Shown here piece after piece: positions 63,378 to 64,000 of a stretch of 64,000 bases of DNA. The position numbers and the translations under genes are program-made. Numbering within the stretch: the stretch's first letter is position 1; each line of letters starts with the position of its first letter. This DNA is from Enoplolaimus lenunculus (Eukaryota > Nematoda > Enoplea > Enoplida > Thoracostomopsidae): contig JASANG010004043.1 of the NCBI GenBank assembly GCA_030248215.1, forward strand, positions 62,001 through 126,000, in the 5' to 3' direction. Under the pieces are notes generated by a model. That model was given only the letters and a program-made list of their open reading frames with translations, did no database searches and was not told the origin of the DNA.

Positions 63378-63752
63378 ACCTACAGTAAAAATAACGGAAA
63401 CGGATCGTGATCGAAATTACGGACACGGAAAACGGATATTGAAGTCTGAAATTGTCAAAGATGTTTTATTTTTCTGACAACACCACTAAGAAATGCAAAT
63501 ATTCACCAGAATTTTGTAAAATTTTGAAGAAAAAATGGCGGATGCATAGAAATTTTTAAGGATTTTGGATGAATTTCGTAATTTCCGTTTCATTTTGAAC
63601 AATTGCAGCATATTTGCAACTTATAATTCCGAGAGAGATACGTGACTTATAGATTAGTTTTGAGCGTAAAAATAACTGAATTTCTGTTATTTCTATAACG
63701 AAAACGGATGCCGATTTTACCGGAAAAGGACATCAGATTTACACCCTGATAG
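63378..63752. mobile_element. CCGTTTCCGTTA MITE (second copy)
   Basis: ACAGTAAAAATAACGGAAAC on the left and CAGATTTACACCCTGATAG on the right; the reverse complement of 32408-32703 has the same block order. Confidence 0.7.
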
Positions 63753-64000
63753 TATACTCCTGTGCGCCAACGATTCCAATTCCGGTTTACAATAGTTCTA
63801 TACCTACATTATAGTACAATATTCATGAAATTGTGAAACGTATAACATATAAAAACATTTCTCTGGTACGATTTTTGTCAGATGTTCTTGCAGAAACATT
63901 TTATAACCTGTGAATGTTGTTATTATGCTGCACTTGTTCAAAATAAAAAATTGTGAAATTCATCAAAAAAGTTAAGTTCGGAGCATAATGACATTTTGTT

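Noticed and set aside
1-64000. Retroviral, LTR or capsid-bearing elements
   Set aside because: No reverse transcriptase, protease, integrase or capsid motifs and no paired long terminal repeats were recognised.

Overview
The window is eukaryotic, AT-rich animal DNA. Protein-coding sequence lies in short exons with GT-AG introns and typical GTAAGT donors. Nearly all acceptors are TTTTCAG or TTTTAG, a consensus as strong as that of nematodes, and many intronic and intergenic repeats carry degenerate TTAGGC runs, which is the nematode telomere hexamer. Against that, one gene is a clear PCM1 homologue, a protein not generally reported from model nematodes. I therefore call it an invertebrate animal (an early-branching nematode or a tunicate-like animal are both possible) and leave the phylum open. 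No prokaryotic, plasmid or CRISPR structure is present, and I recognise no retroviral, LTR or other capsid-bearing element.

Layout. (1) About 1.9-14.3 kb, minus strand: a secreted multi-exon protein with a signal peptide, two MAM domains and a Q-rich tail, which runs off the left part of the window. (2) About 21.9-26.0 kb, minus: a small Ig-domain surface protein ending in a hydrophobic tail that looks like a GPI signal; its 5' part is not fully resolved. (3) 33.3-39.0 kb, plus: a complete eight-exon UFL1 (UFM1 E3 ligase scaffold) gene, 821 codons. (4) 43.4-60.0 kb, minus: the C-terminal 1111 residues of PCM1 (pericentriolar material 1) in 19 exons; its 5' part lies beyond 60 kb and probably outside the window. 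UFL1 and PCM1 are convergent. A tRNA-Phe(GAA) gene sits inside a PCM1 intron on the same strand. These are ordinary host genes and there is no operon logic linking them.

Between and within the genes the sequence is crowded with small non-autonomous DNA transposons: a TA-flanked palindrome at 1.1 kb, a 330-bp foldback at 7.5 kb, an octamer-rich family (11.2, 30.5, 31.4, 39.1 kb), a TACTGTAGTGAC family (19.8, 23.6, 32.1, 57.7 kb), a CCAAGAGTG family (7.1, 23.8, 48.9 kb), CpG-rich palindromes (42.2, 58.7 kb), hAT-like elements, and an element with a TTAGGC-like core. One hAT-type transposase C-terminal fragment lies at 42.9 kb. A 1.1-kb minisatellite of 18-bp units occupies 61.9-63.0 kb.

The most unusual observations are a tandem array of three decoy splice acceptors in front of UFL1 exon 7, each leading to an in-frame stop; a duplicated piece of a PCM1 exon lying beside the transposase fragment; the minisatellite that is open in five of six frames; and a PCM1 splice donor that coincides with the edge of a small transposon. 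Exon coordinates were set by hand from phase-consistent splice sites and may be off by 1-2 bases in places.
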